This document shows, in pieces, positions 29,086 through 29,668 of a DNA stretch of 29,668 nt (position 1 is the stretch's first letter; the number at the start of each line of letters is the position of its first letter). The DNA is taken from NCBI GenBank assembly GCA_015039365.1, contig WION01000601.1, positions 1-29,668 on the forward strand, given 5' to 3'. Source of the DNA: Amanita rubescens. Taxonomy: Eukaryota; Basidiomycota; Agaricomycetes; Agaricales; Amanitaceae. The position numbers and the translations under genes are program-made. The notes beneath the pieces were generated by a model. It worked only from the letters and a program-made list of their open reading frames with translations. It had not been told where the DNA came from and did not search any database.

Positions 29086-29668
29086 AGCGTGATCGCAAGT
29101 GGTCAGCAGTGGGCGATAAGCCGGTTGGAATCTCATACTAATAGTCACTGATAACAACCCTCAATGTTCCCTGGTGGAACAATCACTAAAAATGACGGGC
29201 AGTGCTTTGAAGTCGGTTTCACGGACATGATATTACACGCTGCTCATTTAATTGGGAGCTGCAGGGTCAAAGATGATTCCACGGAAACTTTTTTATTCCA
29301 ATAACCTCAATGCATTCTACGTAAACAAATTTATAGATTATCATGTACACGAAATCACATTCTAGTAACCTTAGATCAATGGTAACAACCTTGCTCAATG
29401 TGGTATAGAACGGAATTCAGCATTAGCCATTGCCTGGATAACTTGTGAGCTCAAGACTTGAAAAAGGAACGCATATAGTAGTATTCATACAGGTTTGGCA
29501 GGCGAGATCCGGGGGGTAGCGCTAAGCGGTTGGCGTGGGTGGTGGGTATCGGTGGAAAACTTCGAGTTAGAGGAACTCCGAACGGGCCCTGATAAGATTT
29601 TCAAAGTGATGGAAGAGATTCTACTCACTGCCACAATCGAAGTACTCCGAGTGGTCGTTGCCAGAGCC
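29086..29668. other. No gene seen
   Basis: About 580 bp to the end of the window. One hairpin (TGTTCC/GGAACA, 29166-29182) and a G-rich run near 29512 are the only visible features. No convincing open frame, RNA gene or repeat. Confidence 0.5.

Noticed and set aside
28819..29157. Minus-strand ORFs rich in HRPPST
   Set aside because: Explained by the GGTGGAC minisatellite.

Overview
The window looks like nuclear DNA of a basidiomycete fungus, probably an Agaricomycete. The evidence is short GT-AG introns of about 45-60 bp with TTGAC/CTGAC/CTAAC-like branch sites, an intron-rich STT3 gene, a BED-finger hAT transposon, and a kinesin-light-chain-type TPR tail of the kind found on fungal NLRs. 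I cannot name the genus. Nothing here looks bacterial, so operons, Shine-Dalgarno sites and CRISPR do not apply.

Layout. (1) 1-912 (+): 3' part of an MFS monocarboxylate-transporter-like gene. (2) 1671-4518 (-): a complete STT3 gene (catalytic subunit of oligosaccharyltransferase) with ten introns, followed upstream on the same strand by an unidentified two-exon fragment (4443-5083). (3) About 5118-9060: a hAT DNA transposon with long AT-rich then GC-rich inverted ends and a transposase gene on the minus strand. (4) 9374-12136 (-): about 22 nearly identical 42-residue TPR units, the C-terminal part of a larger receptor-like gene, cut off abruptly at 12136. (5) 12137-~23660: an 11.5-kb palindromic element. 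Outer arms of about 590 bp (about 99% identical by eye) enclose inverted arrays of one 52-bp unit (68 copies on the left, 112 on the right) around a unique 0.9-kb core. This is the architecture of a Foldback element. (6) 23662-28773: a roughly 5-kb stretch packed with dozens of short perfect stem-loops. It carries a chain of plausible plus-strand introns whose splice sites repeatedly lie in or beside the hairpins; no product is recognised. (7) 28950-29085: a small GGTGGAC-type minisatellite, then sequence with nothing recognisable.

Two themes cut across the window. First, every recognisable coding region (transporter, STT3, hAT transposase, TPR gene) is interrupted by single-base insertions or deletions, often in homopolymers, while the amino-acid sequence between breaks and all STT3 introns stay well conserved. 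Residual long-read assembly error explains this better than independent decay of four genes, but it needs read-level proof. Second, two unusual secondary-structure features lie side by side: the 11.5-kb foldback palindrome, and the hairpin-dense locus with hairpin-associated splice sites. These are the best candidates for something undescribed.
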